The notes under the pieces: generated by a model
Databases searched by the model: none
Told to the model about the DNA's origin: nothing
The model's input: the letters and a program-made list of their open reading frames with translations, nothing else
Part shown: piece after piece, positions 25,177-37,640 of the stretch
Numbering within the stretch: position 1 is the first letter of the stretch
Layout: each line of letters begins with the position of its first letter
NCBI RefSeq assembly: GCF_016735515.1
Contig: NZ_JAERQZ010000001.1
Span: 4,452,746-4,516,745 of the forward strand
Source: Piscinibacter sp. HJYY11
GTDB taxonomy: Bacteria; Pseudomonadota; Gammaproteobacteria; Burkholderiales; Burkholderiaceae_C
Direction of reading: 5' to 3'
DNA length: 64,000 nucleotides
Position numbers and translations under genes: made by a program

Positions 25177-25926
25177 ATGGCCGGCTGGCTGGCTGACCCC
25201 CGCCGCCGCGCGGTGATCGTGCTCGTGGCCACGCTCGTGGGCATGGGCGCGACCGCGCGGCTCGGCGTCTGGCAGCTCAATCGCGCAGCGCAGAAGGAAG
25301 CGCTGCAGACGGCGCTCGACACGCGCGGCACGTTGCCGCCGCTGCGCATGGACAGCTTGCCCCCCAGCGAAACGCTGGCCCAGGCCGAACATCATCGGCC
25401 GGTGGTGCTGCGTGGGGAGTGGAAGCAGGGTGCGACCGTGTTCCTCGACAACCGGCAGATGAACGGCCGGCCCGGCTTCTTCGTGATGACGCCGCTGCTG
25501 CTGTCGCCGGGCGACGCGGTGCTGGTTCAACGCGGCTGGGTGCCGCGCGACGTGCAGGACCGCACGCGGGTTCCAGCGGTGCCGACGCCTTCAGGCCTCG
25601 TCGAGGTGACGGGCCGTCTCGCGCCTCCGCCGGCGCGGCTCTACGACTTTGCGCCCGGCGCCGCGGCCTCAGGGCCGATCCGGCAGAATCTCGTGCTCGC
25701 CGAACATTCGCGCGAGCTGGGTGTGACGCTTCGGCCGTGGACGGTCTTGCAGAGCGACGAGGCCGCACCTGTGCGCGATGGCCTGTCGCGCCAATGGCCG
25801 CGTCCCGCGGCCGATGTTCACAAGCACTACGGCTACGCGTTCCAGTGGTTCGGTCTGTGCGCCTTGATTGCAGGTTTGTATGTCTGGTTCCAAGTCCTCC
25901 GCCCCCGCTTCCAGCGACGCCGGTGA
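25177..25926 (+). CDS. SURF1 family cytochrome oxidase biogenesis protein
   Basis: 249 residues with one transmembrane helix at each end and a periplasmic domain between them, the SURF1 layout. GVWQLNRAAQKEAL near the N-terminus, VLRGEWKQGATVFLDNRQMN in the middle and HKHYGYAFQWFGLCAL at the end are family signatures. SURF1 assists heme a insertion into subunit I. A second SURF1 gene lies at 63408 behind the quinol oxidase genes, so this copy probably serves the aa3 enzyme. Confidence 0.93.
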   Translation: MAGWLADPRRRAVIVLVATLVGMGATARLGVWQLNRAAQKEALQTALDTRGTLPPLRMDSLPPSETLAQAEHHRPVVLRGEWKQGATVFLDNRQMNGRPGFFVMTPLLLSPGDAVLVQRGWVPRDVQDRTRVPAVPTPSGLVEVTGRLAPPPARLYDFAPGAAASGPIRQNLVLAEHSRELGVTLRPWTVLQSDEAAPVRDGLSRQWPRPAADVHKHYGYAFQWFGLCALIAGLYVWFQVLRPRFQRRR

Positions 25927-25951
25927 AGCCTTCAGCTTCACGGTGCACTCG

Positions 25952-26578
25952 ATGCCCACGCCGTCGCTCGACGACAAGCGAACGTCGAGCGGCCGGCTGA
26001 AGATGCTGCTGGTGCTGCTGGTCTGCGCCGCGCCGGTGATCGCGTCGTACGTCACCTATTTCGTGATCCGGCCCGAGGGGCGCACCAACTACAGCGAGCT
26101 CGTCCAGCCGCAGCGCCCGATGCCGGCCGATCTGACATTGATGGACGTGCAGGGCAAGCCGGTCTCGCCCGCGTCGCTCAAGGGCCAGTGGTTGCTGGTG
26201 ACGGTGGCAGGCGGTGCGTGCGACGAAGGCTGCGAGAAGCGCCTCTGGCTGCAGCGCCAGCTGCGCGAAACACTCGGTCGCGAGAAGGACCGGCTCGACA
26301 AGGTCTGGCTGGTGCACGACGGCGTGCCGGCCCGTGCGGAGACGGTGCAGGCCATGCAGGCGGCCGGGGCCGCGACCGTGCTGTCGGTGCCGCGAGAGGC
26401 GCTCTCGAAATGGTTGGCTCCGGCGGCAGGCCGGCAGCTGGAAGATCACTTCTACATCGTCGACCCCTTGGGCAACTGGATGATGCGGGTGCCGCCGAAC
26501 CCCGACGCCGCCAAGCTGAAACGCGATCTCGACAAGCTGCTGCGCGCCTCGTCCTCGTGGGACAACGCCGGGCGCTGA
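25952..26578 (+). CDS. Membrane-anchored Sco/thioredoxin-like protein of the cox cluster
   Basis: 208 residues from ATG 25952; an ATG at 25880 inside surf1 is an alternative. One transmembrane helix (about 15-36) anchors a periplasmic domain. ACDEGC (Cys90, Cys94) and LEDHFYIVDP (His166) match in spacing the CxxxC and distal His that bind copper in Sco proteins, but the Pro residues of CPxxCP are missing. It may be a copper chaperone or thiol reductase for CuA or CuB. It lies between surf1 and ctaA. A canonical Sco gene follows three genes later. Confidence 0.78.
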   Translation: MPTPSLDDKRTSSGRLKMLLVLLVCAAPVIASYVTYFVIRPEGRTNYSELVQPQRPMPADLTLMDVQGKPVSPASLKGQWLLVTVAGGACDEGCEKRLWLQRQLRETLGREKDRLDKVWLVHDGVPARAETVQAMQAAGAATVLSVPREALSKWLAPAAGRQLEDHFYIVDPLGNWMMRVPPNPDAAKLKRDLDKLLRASSSWDNAGR

Positions 26579-26582
26579 CAGC

Positions 26583-27695
26583 GTGGCCACGCCGACCCTC
26601 TACAACTTCTCTCCCGTGCTCTGGCTGGCCCTGGTGGGCCTGCTGCTCGGGGGCGGGCCGCTGCTGTGGAACTGGTGGCGGCATCGGCATGACCCTCCCG
26701 CGGTGCGCCTGCGCGCCTTGACCTGGCTCACGCTCTTCCTCACCTTCGACCTGGTGGTCTTCGGCGCCTTCACGCGCCTTACCGACTCAGGCCTCGGCTG
26801 CCCCGATTGGCCAGGGTGCTATGGGGCCGCGAGTCCGCTCGGCGCGCATGCCGACATCCAGGCCGCCCAGACCGCGATGCCCACCGGCCCGGTCACGCAC
26901 GGCAAGGCCTGGGTGGAGATGGTGCACCGCTACCTCGCCACGGGTGTGGGCGTGCTCATCATCGCGCTGGCGATCGGCAGCTGGCGCGCGCACCGGCGTG
27001 GCGATGCGGCCCTGTCGCCGTGGTGGGCCACGGTGACGCTGGTGTGGGTCTGCCTGCAGGGGGCATTCGGTGCGCTCACGGTGACCATGAAGCTGTATCC
27101 CGCCATCGTCACGCTGCACCTGCTGGGCGGCATGGGCCTGCTGGTGCTGCTCGCGGTGCAGGGCGAGGCCTACGAGCGCAAGCCGCTGGCCTTGTCGCGC
27201 GCGCTGCATGGCGGCGTCTGGGCGCTGGCGCTGCTGACCGTGGTGCAGATCGCGCTCGGGGGCTGGGTCAGCACGAATTACGCGGTGCTCGCGTGCCGTG
27301 ATTTCCCCACCTGCCAGGGCGAGTGGTGGCCGGCCATGGATTTCGAGCACGGCTTCACCATCGCGCGCGAGCTCGGCGCCGGCAAGTCCGGCGGCTACCT
27401 GCCGTTTGCAGCGCTCACGGCGATCCACGTCACGCACCGTGTGGGCGCCTTCATCGTGCTGACGCTGATGTTGCTCGTGTCATGGGGCCTGCGCCAGGCC
27501 GGTGGCCCGGCCCACCGCCGTTTTGCCGTCGCCTTGCTGGCGCTGGCGGCGTGGCAGTTCCTGAGCGGCCTGAGCAACGTGGTGCTCGGCTGGCCGCTCG
27601 TCGCCGCGCTGGCCCACACCACGGGCGCCGCGGTGCTCATCACCGTGATATCGGTGGTGGTGGTGCGCGCCCGTCAGGCGGGGCTCGCCTCGTAA
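26583..27695 (+). CDS. ctaA: Heme A synthase (COX15/CtaA)
   Basis: 370 residues, GTG start four bases after the previous stop. About eight transmembrane helices. Family signatures include [19 protein letters not shown], the heme-ligand region VEMVHRYLA and the second-half [13 protein letters not shown] block [11 protein letters not shown]. It oxidises the C8 methyl of heme O to give heme A. It is followed by ctaB, which makes the substrate heme O. Confidence 0.95.
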   Translation: MATPTLYNFSPVLWLALVGLLLGGGPLLWNWWRHRHDPPAVRLRALTWLTLFLTFDLVVFGAFTRLTDSGLGCPDWPGCYGAASPLGAHADIQAAQTAMPTGPVTHGKAWVEMVHRYLATGVGVLIIALAIGSWRAHRRGDAALSPWWATVTLVWVCLQGAFGALTVTMKLYPAIVTLHLLGGMGLLVLLAVQGEAYERKPLALSRALHGGVWALALLTVVQIALGGWVSTNYAVLACRDFPTCQGEWWPAMDFEHGFTIARELGAGKSGGYLPFAALTAIHVTHRVGAFIVLTLMLLVSWGLRQAGGPAHRRFAVALLALAAWQFLSGLSNVVLGWPLVAALAHTTGAAVLITVISVVVVRARQAGLAS

Positions 27696-27717
27696 AATCG
27701 CCGATTCCCCGCCTGCC

Positions 27718-28629
27718 ATGCCCGAAACCCTCAGCCCCCCCGCACCCGCCGCCTCGCACCTGTCGGTGGCCCGCCAGTTCTACGCGCTGACCAAGCCGCG
27801 CGTGGTGCAGCTCATCGTCTTCTGTGCCGTGATCGGCATGCTGCTGGCCGTGCCGGGGGTGCCCGACTGGCGCCTGGTGCTGCCGGCCACCGCCGGCATT
27901 TGGCTGGTGGCGGCGGCCGCGGCCGCGTTCAACTGCCTGGTCGAGCAGCACATCGACGCCAAGATGGCCCGTACCGCCTGGCGCCCCACCGCCAAGGGCG
28001 AACTCACGAACACGCAGGCGCTCGTCTTCTCGGCTGTGTTGTGCGCCATTGGCAGCGCGCTGCTGTACTGGCTGGTCAACCCGCTGACCATGTGGCTGAC
28101 CTTCGCCACCTTCGTGGGCTACGCCGTGATCTACACCGTGGTGCTGAAGCCGCTGACCCCGCAGAACATCGTGATCGGCGGCGCGTCGGGCGCGATGCCG
28201 CCGGTGCTCGGCTGGGCCGCGATGCGAGGCGACGTAGGCCCCGAGGCGCTGATGCTGTGCCTCATCATCTTCCTGTGGACGCCGCCGCACTTCTGGGCGC
28301 TCGCCCTCTACCGCGTCGAAGACTACCGGCGGGCCGGCCTGCCGATGCTGCCCGTGACCCACGGCAACGAGTTCACGCGGCTGCAGGTGCTGCTCTACAC
28401 CTTCGTGCTCTTCGCCGCGACGCTTTTGCCCTTCGTCTTCGGCATGAGCGGCGTGGTCTACCTGGTGTCGGCCGTGCTGCTCGGCGCCGGTTTCATCGGC
28501 TATGCATGGCGGCTGTGGCGCAACTACTCCGATGCGCTCGCCCGCAGCACCTTCCGATTCTCGATCGTGCACCTGTCGCTGCTGTTCGCGGCCTTGCTGC
28601 TCGACCACTACCTGGCCCCGCTGCTGTGA
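27718..28629 (+). CDS. ctaB: Protoheme IX farnesyltransferase (heme O synthase)
   Basis: 303 residues, about nine transmembrane helices, UbiA superfamily. The prenyl-diphosphate motif [19 protein letters not shown] carries the aspartates, and a second motif includes [16 protein letters not shown]. It adds a farnesyl group to heme b to make heme O, used by ctaA here and directly by a bo3-type oxidase. The cyo operon at 59 kb has no cyoE visible in the window, so this enzyme may supply both oxidases. TAAAAT at 27693-27698 could be a -10. Confidence 0.95.
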   Translation: MPETLSPPAPAASHLSVARQFYALTKPRVVQLIVFCAVIGMLLAVPGVPDWRLVLPATAGIWLVAAAAAAFNCLVEQHIDAKMARTAWRPTAKGELTNTQALVFSAVLCAIGSALLYWLVNPLTMWLTFATFVGYAVIYTVVLKPLTPQNIVIGGASGAMPPVLGWAAMRGDVGPEALMLCLIIFLWTPPHFWALALYRVEDYRRAGLPMLPVTHGNEFTRLQVLLYTFVLFAATLLPFVFGMSGVVYLVSAVLLGAGFIGYAWRLWRNYSDALARSTFRFSIVHLSLLFAALLLDHYLAPLL

Positions 28630-29234
28630 CCACCCGTCGACTCACCCTCCTCGCCGCCCTTGCATCAGGCGCTCTGCTGGCCGGCTGCGACAAGCTCGCC
28701 GGCGGCAAGCCCAGTTTCAAGGCCATCGACATCACCGGCGCCGACTATGGCAAGGCGCTCTCGCTGCCCGACCAGGACGGCAAGACCCGCACCCTGGCCG
28801 ACTTCAAGGGCAAGGTGACGGTCGTGTTCTTCGGCTACACCCAATGCCCCGACGTGTGCCCCACGACGATGGCCGAGCTGGCGCAGGTCAAGAAGGCCCT
28901 GGGAGCCGACGGCGACAAGGTGCAGGGCGTCTTCATCTCCGTCGACCCCGAGCGCGACACGCCCGAGCGCCTCAAGGCCTACATGCAGGGCTTCGACCCG
29001 AGCTTCATCGCGCTGCGCGGCACGCCCGAGCAGACAGCGGCCGCCGCGAAGGATTTCCGCGTGTACTACTCGAAGGTGCCCGGCAAGGCCGAAGGCAGCT
29101 ACACGATGGACCACACCGCCGGCTCGTACATCTTCGACGCCACGGGCCGGCTGAGGCTCTTCACCCGATATGGCGACAAGGACGGCACTGCCAACCTGAC
29201 GGCCGACATCAAGGCCCTGCTCCACAACGCGTGA
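28626..29234 (+). CDS. SCO1/SenC copper chaperone lipoprotein
   Basis: 202 residues, GTG start overlapping the ctaB stop. A lipoprotein signal ends in LLAGC (Cys21). The thioredoxin-fold domain carries the copper-binding CPDVCP (Cys74, Cys78) and distal His163 in MDHTAG. It delivers copper to the CuA site of subunit II or keeps its cysteines reduced. It is the last gene of the ctaA-ctaB-sco unit and is followed by a strong terminator. Confidence 0.94.
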   Translation: MTTRRLTLLAALASGALLAGCDKLAGGKPSFKAIDITGADYGKALSLPDQDGKTRTLADFKGKVTVVFFGYTQCPDVCPTTMAELAQVKKALGADGDKVQGVFISVDPERDTPERLKAYMQGFDPSFIALRGTPEQTAAAAKDFRVYYSKVPGKAEGSYTMDHTAGSYIFDATGRLRLFTRYGDKDGTANLTADIKALLHNA

Positions 29235-29240
29235 CAAATA

Positions 29241-29264
29241 AAAACGGCCCCGAGGGGCCGTTTT
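29241..29264. terminator. Bidirectional terminator between sco and rpoH
   Basis: AAAACGGCCCC (29241-29251), GA, GGGGCCGTTTT (29254-29264). A perfect 11-bp stem has A and T runs on its two sides, serving the convergent sco and rpoH genes. Confidence 0.9.
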
Positions 29265-29281
29265 GCATGGGCTTCGGACGC

Positions 29282-30211
29282 TCAGGCGTCTTGTGCCAGC
29301 GCCTTGCGCATCTTCTTCATCGCCGCCACTTCGATCTGGCGGATGCGCTCGGCGCTGACGCCGTATTCGCTCGCCAGGTCGTGCAGCGTCATGCCGCCGG
29401 AGCTGTCGTCGTTGACCTTGAGCCAGCGCTCCTCGACGATGCGGCGGCTGCGAGCGTCGAGCGCGTCGAGCGCCTGGGCAATGCCGTCGCTGGCCAGCCA
29501 GTCGCGGCGGTGGCTCTCGATCACGCGCGTGGGTTCGGTGCTGTCGTCGGCGAGGTAGGCGATGGGCGCATAGCTTTCTTCCCCGTCGTCGGACTGCGGC
29601 TCCAGCGCCACGTCGCCGCCGGACATGCGGGTTTCCATCTCCAGCACTTCCTCGCGCTTCACGTTCAGGCGCTCGGCCACCGTGTCCGCCTCGCCCTGCG
29701 TCAGGGTGCTGCGGTGGGTGGCGCCGTCGACCGACTCTTCCTTCAGGCTCTGCTTCATCGAGCGCAGGTTGAAGAACAGCTTGCGCTGGGCCTTGGTCGT
29801 GGCCACCTTCACCATGCGCCAGTTGCGCAGGATGTACTCGTGGATCTCGGCCTTGATCCAATGCATGGCGTAGCTCACCAGGCGCACGCCCTGGTCGGGG
29901 TCGAAGCGCTTGACGGCTTTCATCAGGCCGACGTTGCCTTCCTGGATCAGGTCCCCGTGGGGCAGTCCATAGCCGAGGTACTGGCGCGAGATCGACACCA
30001 CCAGGCGCAGGTGCGAGAGCACCAGCTTCCCGGCGGACTCGACGTCACCGTGCTCGCGCAGCTTGCGGGCGTGGGTGTGTTCTTCCTCCTGCGTGAGCAG
30101 GGGGATGCGGTTCACGGCCGAGATGTACGCGTCGAGGTTGCCGAGCGACGGCACCAGCGACCACGGGTCCCGGACGGTCAGAGCAGATGCGGTGGAAGCG
30201 TTCATGGACAT
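29282..30211 (-). CDS. rpoH: RNA polymerase heat-shock sigma factor (sigma-32)
   Basis: 309 residues from ATG 30211, chosen because GGAGG (30221-30225) stands nine bases upstream; GTG 30220 is too close to it. Region 2 reads HLRLVVSISRQYLGYGLPHGDLIQEG. The sigma-32-specific RpoH box is visible in TTKAQRKLFFNLRS. Region 4 ends with GVSAERIRQIEVAAMKKM. It directs transcription of chaperone and protease genes. A CIRCE-like operator lies just upstream, suggesting HrcA repression as well as any post-transcriptional control. Confidence 0.96.
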   Translation of the reverse strand: MSMNASTASALTVRDPWSLVPSLGNLDAYISAVNRIPLLTQEEEHTHARKLREHGDVESAGKLVLSHLRLVVSISRQYLGYGLPHGDLIQEGNVGLMKAVKRFDPDQGVRLVSYAMHWIKAEIHEYILRNWRMVKVATTKAQRKLFFNLRSMKQSLKEESVDGATHRSTLTQGEADTVAERLNVKREEVLEMETRMSGGDVALEPQSDDGEESYAPIAYLADDSTEPTRVIESHRRDWLASDGIAQALDALDARSRRIVEERWLKVNDDSSGGMTLHDLASEYGVSAERIRQIEVAAMKKMRKALAQDA

Positions 30212-30247
30212 CTCAGACACCCTCCAGTGGAGTTCGTTCCGCAGATA

Positions 30248-30274
30248 TTAGCACTCGATGATTGAGAGTGCTGA
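30248..30274 (-). promoter_or_regulatory. CIRCE-like HrcA operator upstream of rpoH
   Basis: TTAGCACTC (30248-30256), a 9-base spacer, then GAGTGCTGA (30266-30274). The CIRCE consensus is TTAGCACTC-N9-GAGTGCTAA, so 17 of 18 arm bases match. It lies 36 bases before the rpoH start codon in the 5' leader or promoter, where HrcA could block transcription. Confidence 0.88.
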
Positions 30275-30332
30275 TCGCGGCGATTGCATGGCTGTATGTG
30301 AGTGAATACTCTTCTAATGGTCCAAGTCCGTG

Positions 30333-33548
<3,216 letters not shown>

Positions 33549-33654
33549 GAAGGCCGCAGGTCACGGTTGCGGCCGAGCCTACCACCCAGAGCCCCGCGCC
33601 GGCATGCGGCAAGCGAGGGTGCCAACCGCCCGGATTTGCGGCCAAACGGGCGGG

Positions 33655-34749
33655 TCAGACGTTGAACAGGAAGTTCATCACGTCGCCATCCTTGACGACG
33701 TATTCCTTGCCTTCGGCGCGCATCTTGCCGGCGTCCTTGGCCCCCTGTTCGCCCTTGTAGGCGACGAAGTCGTCATACCCGATCGTCTGGGCGCGGATGA
33801 AGCCGCGCTCGAAATCGGTGTGGATCACGCCGGCGGCCTGCGGGGCGGTGTCGCCGATGTGGATGGTCCAGGCACGCACTTCCTTCACGCCGGCGGTGAA
33901 GTAGGTCTGCAGGCCCAGCAGGCTGAAGGCGGCGCGGATCAGCCGGTTCAGGCCCGGCTCGCTCTGGCCCATGTCGGCGAGGAAGATCTCCTTGTCTTCA
34001 TCGCTCATCTCGGCCATCTCGGCCTCGGTCTTGGCGCAGATGGCCACCACCGGCGCCTTCTGGCTCTCGGCGTAGGTGCGCAGGCGGTCGAGGTAGGGGT
34101 TGTTCTCGAAGCCGTGCTCGTCGACGTTGCCGACGAACATGGCCGGCTTGGCGGTGATGAGGCACAGCGGCTTCAGCACCACCAGCTCTTCCTTGCTGAA
34201 GGCGATGCTGCGCACCGGCTTGGCTTCGTCGAGCGCGGCCTGGCACTTCTGCAGCACCGCCACGAGCTTGGCGGCTTCCTTGTCGTTGCCCGACTTGGCG
34301 GCCTTCAGCGAGCGCTGCAGCGTCTTTTCCACCGTGCCGAGGTCGGCCAGGCAGAGCTCGGTCTGGATGACCTCGATGTCGGCGATCGGGTCGACCTTGC
34401 CGGCCACGTGGATCACGTTCTCGTCGTCGAAGCAGCGCACCACGTTGACGATGGCATCGGTCTCGCGGATGTGCGCGAGGAACTGGTTGCCGAGGCCTTC
34501 GCCCTTGGACGCGCCGGCCACCAGGCCCGCGATGTCGACGAACTCGACGATCGCCGGCACGATGCGCTCGGGCTTCACGATCTCGGCCAGCTTCTGCAGG
34601 CGCGGGTCGGGCAGCTCCACCACGCCCACGTTGGGCTCGATGGTGCAGAAGGGGTAGTTCTCGGCCGCAATGCCGGCTTTGGTCAGCGCATTGAAGAGGG
34701 TGGACTTGCCGACGTTGGGCAGGCCCACGATGCCGCATTTGAGGCTCAT
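33655..34749 (-). CDS. ychF: YchF/OLA1 family P-loop nucleotidase
   Basis: 364 residues, the usual length. The Walker A motif [14 protein letters not shown] is near residue 8, the G3 motif reads [20 protein letters not shown], and a C-terminal TGS-like domain includes [17 protein letters not shown]. The family hydrolyses ATP preferentially and associates with ribosomes; it is linked to oxidative-stress and translation control. It is flanked on both sides by hybrid kinases on the same strand. Confidence 0.96.
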   Translation of the reverse strand: MSLKCGIVGLPNVGKSTLFNALTKAGIAAENYPFCTIEPNVGVVELPDPRLQKLAEIVKPERIVPAIVEFVDIAGLVAGASKGEGLGNQFLAHIRETDAIVNVVRCFDDENVIHVAGKVDPIADIEVIQTELCLADLGTVEKTLQRSLKAAKSGNDKEAAKLVAVLQKCQAALDEAKPVRSIAFSKEELVVLKPLCLITAKPAMFVGNVDEHGFENNPYLDRLRTYAESQKAPVVAICAKTEAEMAEMSDEDKEIFLADMGQSEPGLNRLIRAAFSLLGLQTYFTAGVKEVRAWTIHIGDTAPQAAGVIHTDFERGFIRAQTIGYDDFVAYKGEQGAKDAGKMRAEGKEYVVKDGDVMNFLFNV

Positions 34750-34817
34750 GGTGTGCAGGGCGAAAAGTGGGGCGCCGCGCGAGGAGCGCGGGGCAGGGGC
34801 GGGATTTTAGTTCCGGG

Positions 34818-36689
34818 CTAGTGGTGGGCCGCCGCAGCCCGGGCTTCCAGCGCCTGCTGCACCGTCTGCAGGAGGCGCATGCGGCCGACCGGCTTCACCA
34901 GCACCTCGTCCATGCCCGCCTCCAGGCAGGCGGCGCGGTCTTCGGCGTAGGCGTTGGCGGTGAGCCCCACCACCGGCAGCTGGCGTGCGGCTTCGCCCGC
35001 TTCGCCGGCGCGCAGGCGGCGGGTGGCTTCCAGGCCGTCCATGTCGGGCATGCGCCAGTCCATCAGCACCAGGTCGAAGCCGCCGCGGGTGAGCTGGTTG
35101 AGCGCTTCCACGCCCGAGCTGGCGGTGTGGACCTCGATGGAGGCCGTCTCCAGCATCTGCGTGGCGATCATGGTGTTGACGGCGTCGTCGTCCACCAGCA
35201 GCACGCGCAGCCCGGCGAGGCCACCCGACAGCGGGGCCAGCGCCGAGTTCACGACCGGCGGCAGGTTGGGCGTTTCGGTGGGCGGCAGCGGCAACCGCAG
35301 CGTGACGCGCGTTCCGATGCCCGGCTCGCTCTGCAAGGCCAGGGTGCCGTGCATCAGCCCGACGAGCTGCCGCGTGATGGCGAGCCCCAGGCCGCTGCCG
35401 GCATGGCGGCGGGTGTCGCCGCTGTCGGCCTGGTGGAAGGCGTCGAACACCAGCGGCTGGTGCGAGCGCTCGATGCCGATGCCGGTGTCTTCGATGTGGA
35501 TGTGCACCTGCTTGACGATCGGCTCGTAGCGCAGCGCGAGGCTCACGTGCCCGGTGTCGGTGAACTTCACCGCATTGCCGAGCAGGTTGATGAGGATCTG
35601 CTTGAGGCGGAACTCGTCGCCCCGCAGCCAGGCCGGCACGCTGTCTTCCACCGCCACGCGGCACTGCAATGACTTGGCCGAGGCCTGCGGTTCGATGGTC
35701 TCCAGCACACGCCCGATGCAGGCGCGCAGCTCGAAGGGCTCGTTGAGCAGCTCCAGCCGCCCGGCCTCGATGCGCGAGAGGTCGAGCACGTCGTTGATCA
35801 GATGCAGCAGGTGCGTGCCGCCGCGGCGGACCGTCTCCACCAGCTCGCGCCGGTTGGGCTCGGCGAGCGAGGGATCGCGCAGCAGGTCGGCCGCGCCGAG
35901 CACCCCGTGCAGCGGCGTGCGCAGCTCGTGGCTCATCACCGCAAGGAAGCGCGACTTGGCCTGCGAGGCCTGCTCGGCCTGGTCGCGCGCCGACTCGAGG
36001 TCGCGCATGCGGCGGGTCACCACGTCGTCGACAGTGAGCGGCTGGCTCGTCGGGTCGTCGACATTGGAGTCGACCGGTGGCGCCAGCACCGACAGCTTGC
36101 GCAGCTGGCGTGCGATGCCGAAGAGTGCGCCGATCACGAAGAGCTGCGCGAAGAAGCCGTTCACCACCAGCGGCCAGATGGTGTTGTTCCACTCCGGCGG
36201 GTTGCCGTCGCGCAGGTGCACGACGACCGCCGGCAGCGAAGTGAGCGTGAGGACCGTGAGGCACAGGAACAACGCGCGCCACAGCGGCCAGGTCGCATAG
36301 ACCAGCAGGTGCACACCCACCAGCCAGTACGACATCGACGCAGCGGCGTAGGTGTTGAAGTTCTGCGCCACCAGCAGCATGTAGCTCACGCTGCCGATGA
36401 AGTAGAGGCTCAGCATGAGCGAGCCCAGGCCTTGCGCGAGCACCAGGTAGCGGCCACGCCAGTGCACCAGCGCGGCGAGGCCCAGCAGGCACACGATGAT
36501 CAGGGGGTAGGCGTAGCGGTCCTGGTGGGCGATCTGGCCGAGGGCGGTCTCGGTCCACCACACCAGCAAGACGCTGGCCGCGATGAGGATGAAGAGCCAC
36601 AGCGCCGTGCCACGTGCCACCAGCGTGATGTTGGGCGTGCCAGGTCTCGCAGCGGGGGAGTTGGAAGCCTGGTGCGGGTCCTTGCGCAT
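34818..36689 (-). CDS. Hybrid sensor histidine kinase with multi-helix membrane sensor
   Basis: 623 residues from ATG 36689 (a GTG at 36698 is an alternative). The N-terminal third has about six transmembrane helices with short loops and no recognised ligand domain. The kinase core has His254 in FLAVMSHELRTPLHGVLG, and GSGLGLAITRQLVGL is the G box. The receiver has Asp544 in LVLMDWRMPDMDG. No cognate response regulator is adjacent. A 14-bp inverted repeat stands directly upstream, shared with the divergent pirin gene. Confidence 0.9.
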   Translation of the reverse strand: MRKDPHQASNSPAARPGTPNITLVARGTALWLFILIAASVLLVWWTETALGQIAHQDRYAYPLIIVCLLGLAALVHWRGRYLVLAQGLGSLMLSLYFIGSVSYMLLVAQNFNTYAAASMSYWLVGVHLLVYATWPLWRALFLCLTVLTLTSLPAVVVHLRDGNPPEWNNTIWPLVVNGFFAQLFVIGALFGIARQLRKLSVLAPPVDSNVDDPTSQPLTVDDVVTRRMRDLESARDQAEQASQAKSRFLAVMSHELRTPLHGVLGAADLLRDPSLAEPNRRELVETVRRGGTHLLHLINDVLDLSRIEAGRLELLNEPFELRACIGRVLETIEPQASAKSLQCRVAVEDSVPAWLRGDEFRLKQILINLLGNAVKFTDTGHVSLALRYEPIVKQVHIHIEDTGIGIERSHQPLVFDAFHQADSGDTRRHAGSGLGLAITRQLVGLMHGTLALQSEPGIGTRVTLRLPLPPTETPNLPPVVNSALAPLSGGLAGLRVLLVDDDAVNTMIATQMLETASIEVHTASSGVEALNQLTRGGFDLVLMDWRMPDMDGLEATRRLRAGEAGEAARQLPVVGLTANAYAEDRAACLEAGMDEVLVKPVGRMRLLQTVQQALEARAAAAHH

Positions 36690-36700
36690 GGCGGGCACAG

Positions 36701-36746
36701 CAAAGGGCAGGTGGTGCGGCCTATTATCGAGGCCACCTGCCCTTTG
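36701..36746. promoter_or_regulatory. 14-bp perfect inverted repeat between the kinase and pirin genes
   Basis: CAAAGGGCAGGTGG (36701-36714) and its exact reverse complement CCACCTGCCCTTTG (36733-36746) flank an 18-base centre. The centre holds TATTAT (36722-36727), a possible -10 for pirin. Arm centres are 32 bases apart, about three helical turns. It is a strong candidate operator in a 81-base divergent region. As RNA, it would fold into a stem-loop in the leader of a longer transcript. Confidence 0.65.
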
Positions 36747-36770
36747 GATACAAGATCACGAGGAATCCCG

Positions 36771-37640
36771 ATGGACCTGCTCCAGCTCCGCCCTCACACC
36801 AAAGACCTGGGTGGTGGCTTCACCGTGCGCCGCGTGTTGCCCGCCGCCCAGCGCCAGGCGGTGGGCCCCTTCCTGTTTTTCGACCACTTCGGTCCGATCA
36901 CCGCCCACCCGAGCGACAACCACGACGTGCGGCCCCATCCGCACATCGGCCTCGCGACCGTGACCTACCTCTTCGAGGGCGCGATGATGCACCGCGACAG
37001 CACCGGCGTCGTGCAGCGCATCGAGCCCGGCGCCATCAACTGGATGACCGCCGGGCGCGGCATCGTGCATTCGGAGCGCACGCCCGACGACCTGCGCACG
37101 GTGGACCGTCGCAGCCATGGCCTGCAGCTGTGGTGCGCCGTTCCCGCGGAGCGCGAGGAAGACGAGCCCTCGTTCTCGCACACGCCGGCGTCGGACATCC
37201 CGTCGACCGAGCTGCCCGGCGTGAGCGTGCGCGTGATGATCGGCGAGGCTTTCGGCCTGCGCTCGCCGGTGCCGACCTTGTCGCCCACGCTGTATGTCGA
37301 CCTGCAGCTGCGCGCCGGTGCCTCGCTGCCGCTGCCGGCGGCGGCCCGTGAACGCGCGCTCTACGCCATCGACCAGGGTGTCGAGCTCGACGGCCAGCCG
37401 GTGCCGGCGGCCACGATGGTGGTGTTGCCCGAAGGCGTGACCCCCACGCTCAGCGCCCCGCAAGCGGCGCGGGTGGTGATGGTCGGCGGCGAGCCGCTCG
37501 GCCACCGCCACATGTGGTGGAACTTCGTCTCCAGCCGAAAGGAGCGCATCGTGCAGGCCGCCGACGACTGGGCCGCTCAGCGCTTTCCGAAGGTGCCCGG
37601 CGAGACCGAATTCATTCCGCTGCCCGAGAAGCGGCCCTGA
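36771..37640 (+). CDS. Pirin family protein
   Basis: 289 residues, bicupin fold. AGGA lies seven bases before the ATG at 36771. The metal-binding histidines are in GPFLFFDHFGP, RPHPHIGLATVTYL and GIVHSERT. Some bacterial pirins oxidise quercetin, others bind metabolic enzymes or regulators, so the function here is open. It overlaps the convergent EamA gene by 29 bases at the 3' end. The upstream inverted repeat suggests specific regulation. Confidence 0.92.
   Translation: MDLLQLRPHTKDLGGGFTVRRVLPAAQRQAVGPFLFFDHFGPITAHPSDNHDVRPHPHIGLATVTYLFEGAMMHRDSTGVVQRIEPGAINWMTAGRGIVHSERTPDDLRTVDRRSHGLQLWCAVPAEREEDEPSFSHTPASDIPSTELPGVSVRVMIGEAFGLRSPVPTLSPTLYVDLQLRAGASLPLPAAARERALYAIDQGVELDGQPVPAATMVVLPEGVTPTLSAPQAARVVMVGGEPLGHRHMWWNFVSSRKERIVQAADDWAAQRFPKVPGETEFIPLPEKRP

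Noticed and set aside
33626..33653. Inverted repeat CCGCCCG/CGGGCGG after ychF as a terminator
   Set aside because: The loop is 14 bases and no T run follows, and a 7-bp GC-only repeat is common in this base composition.
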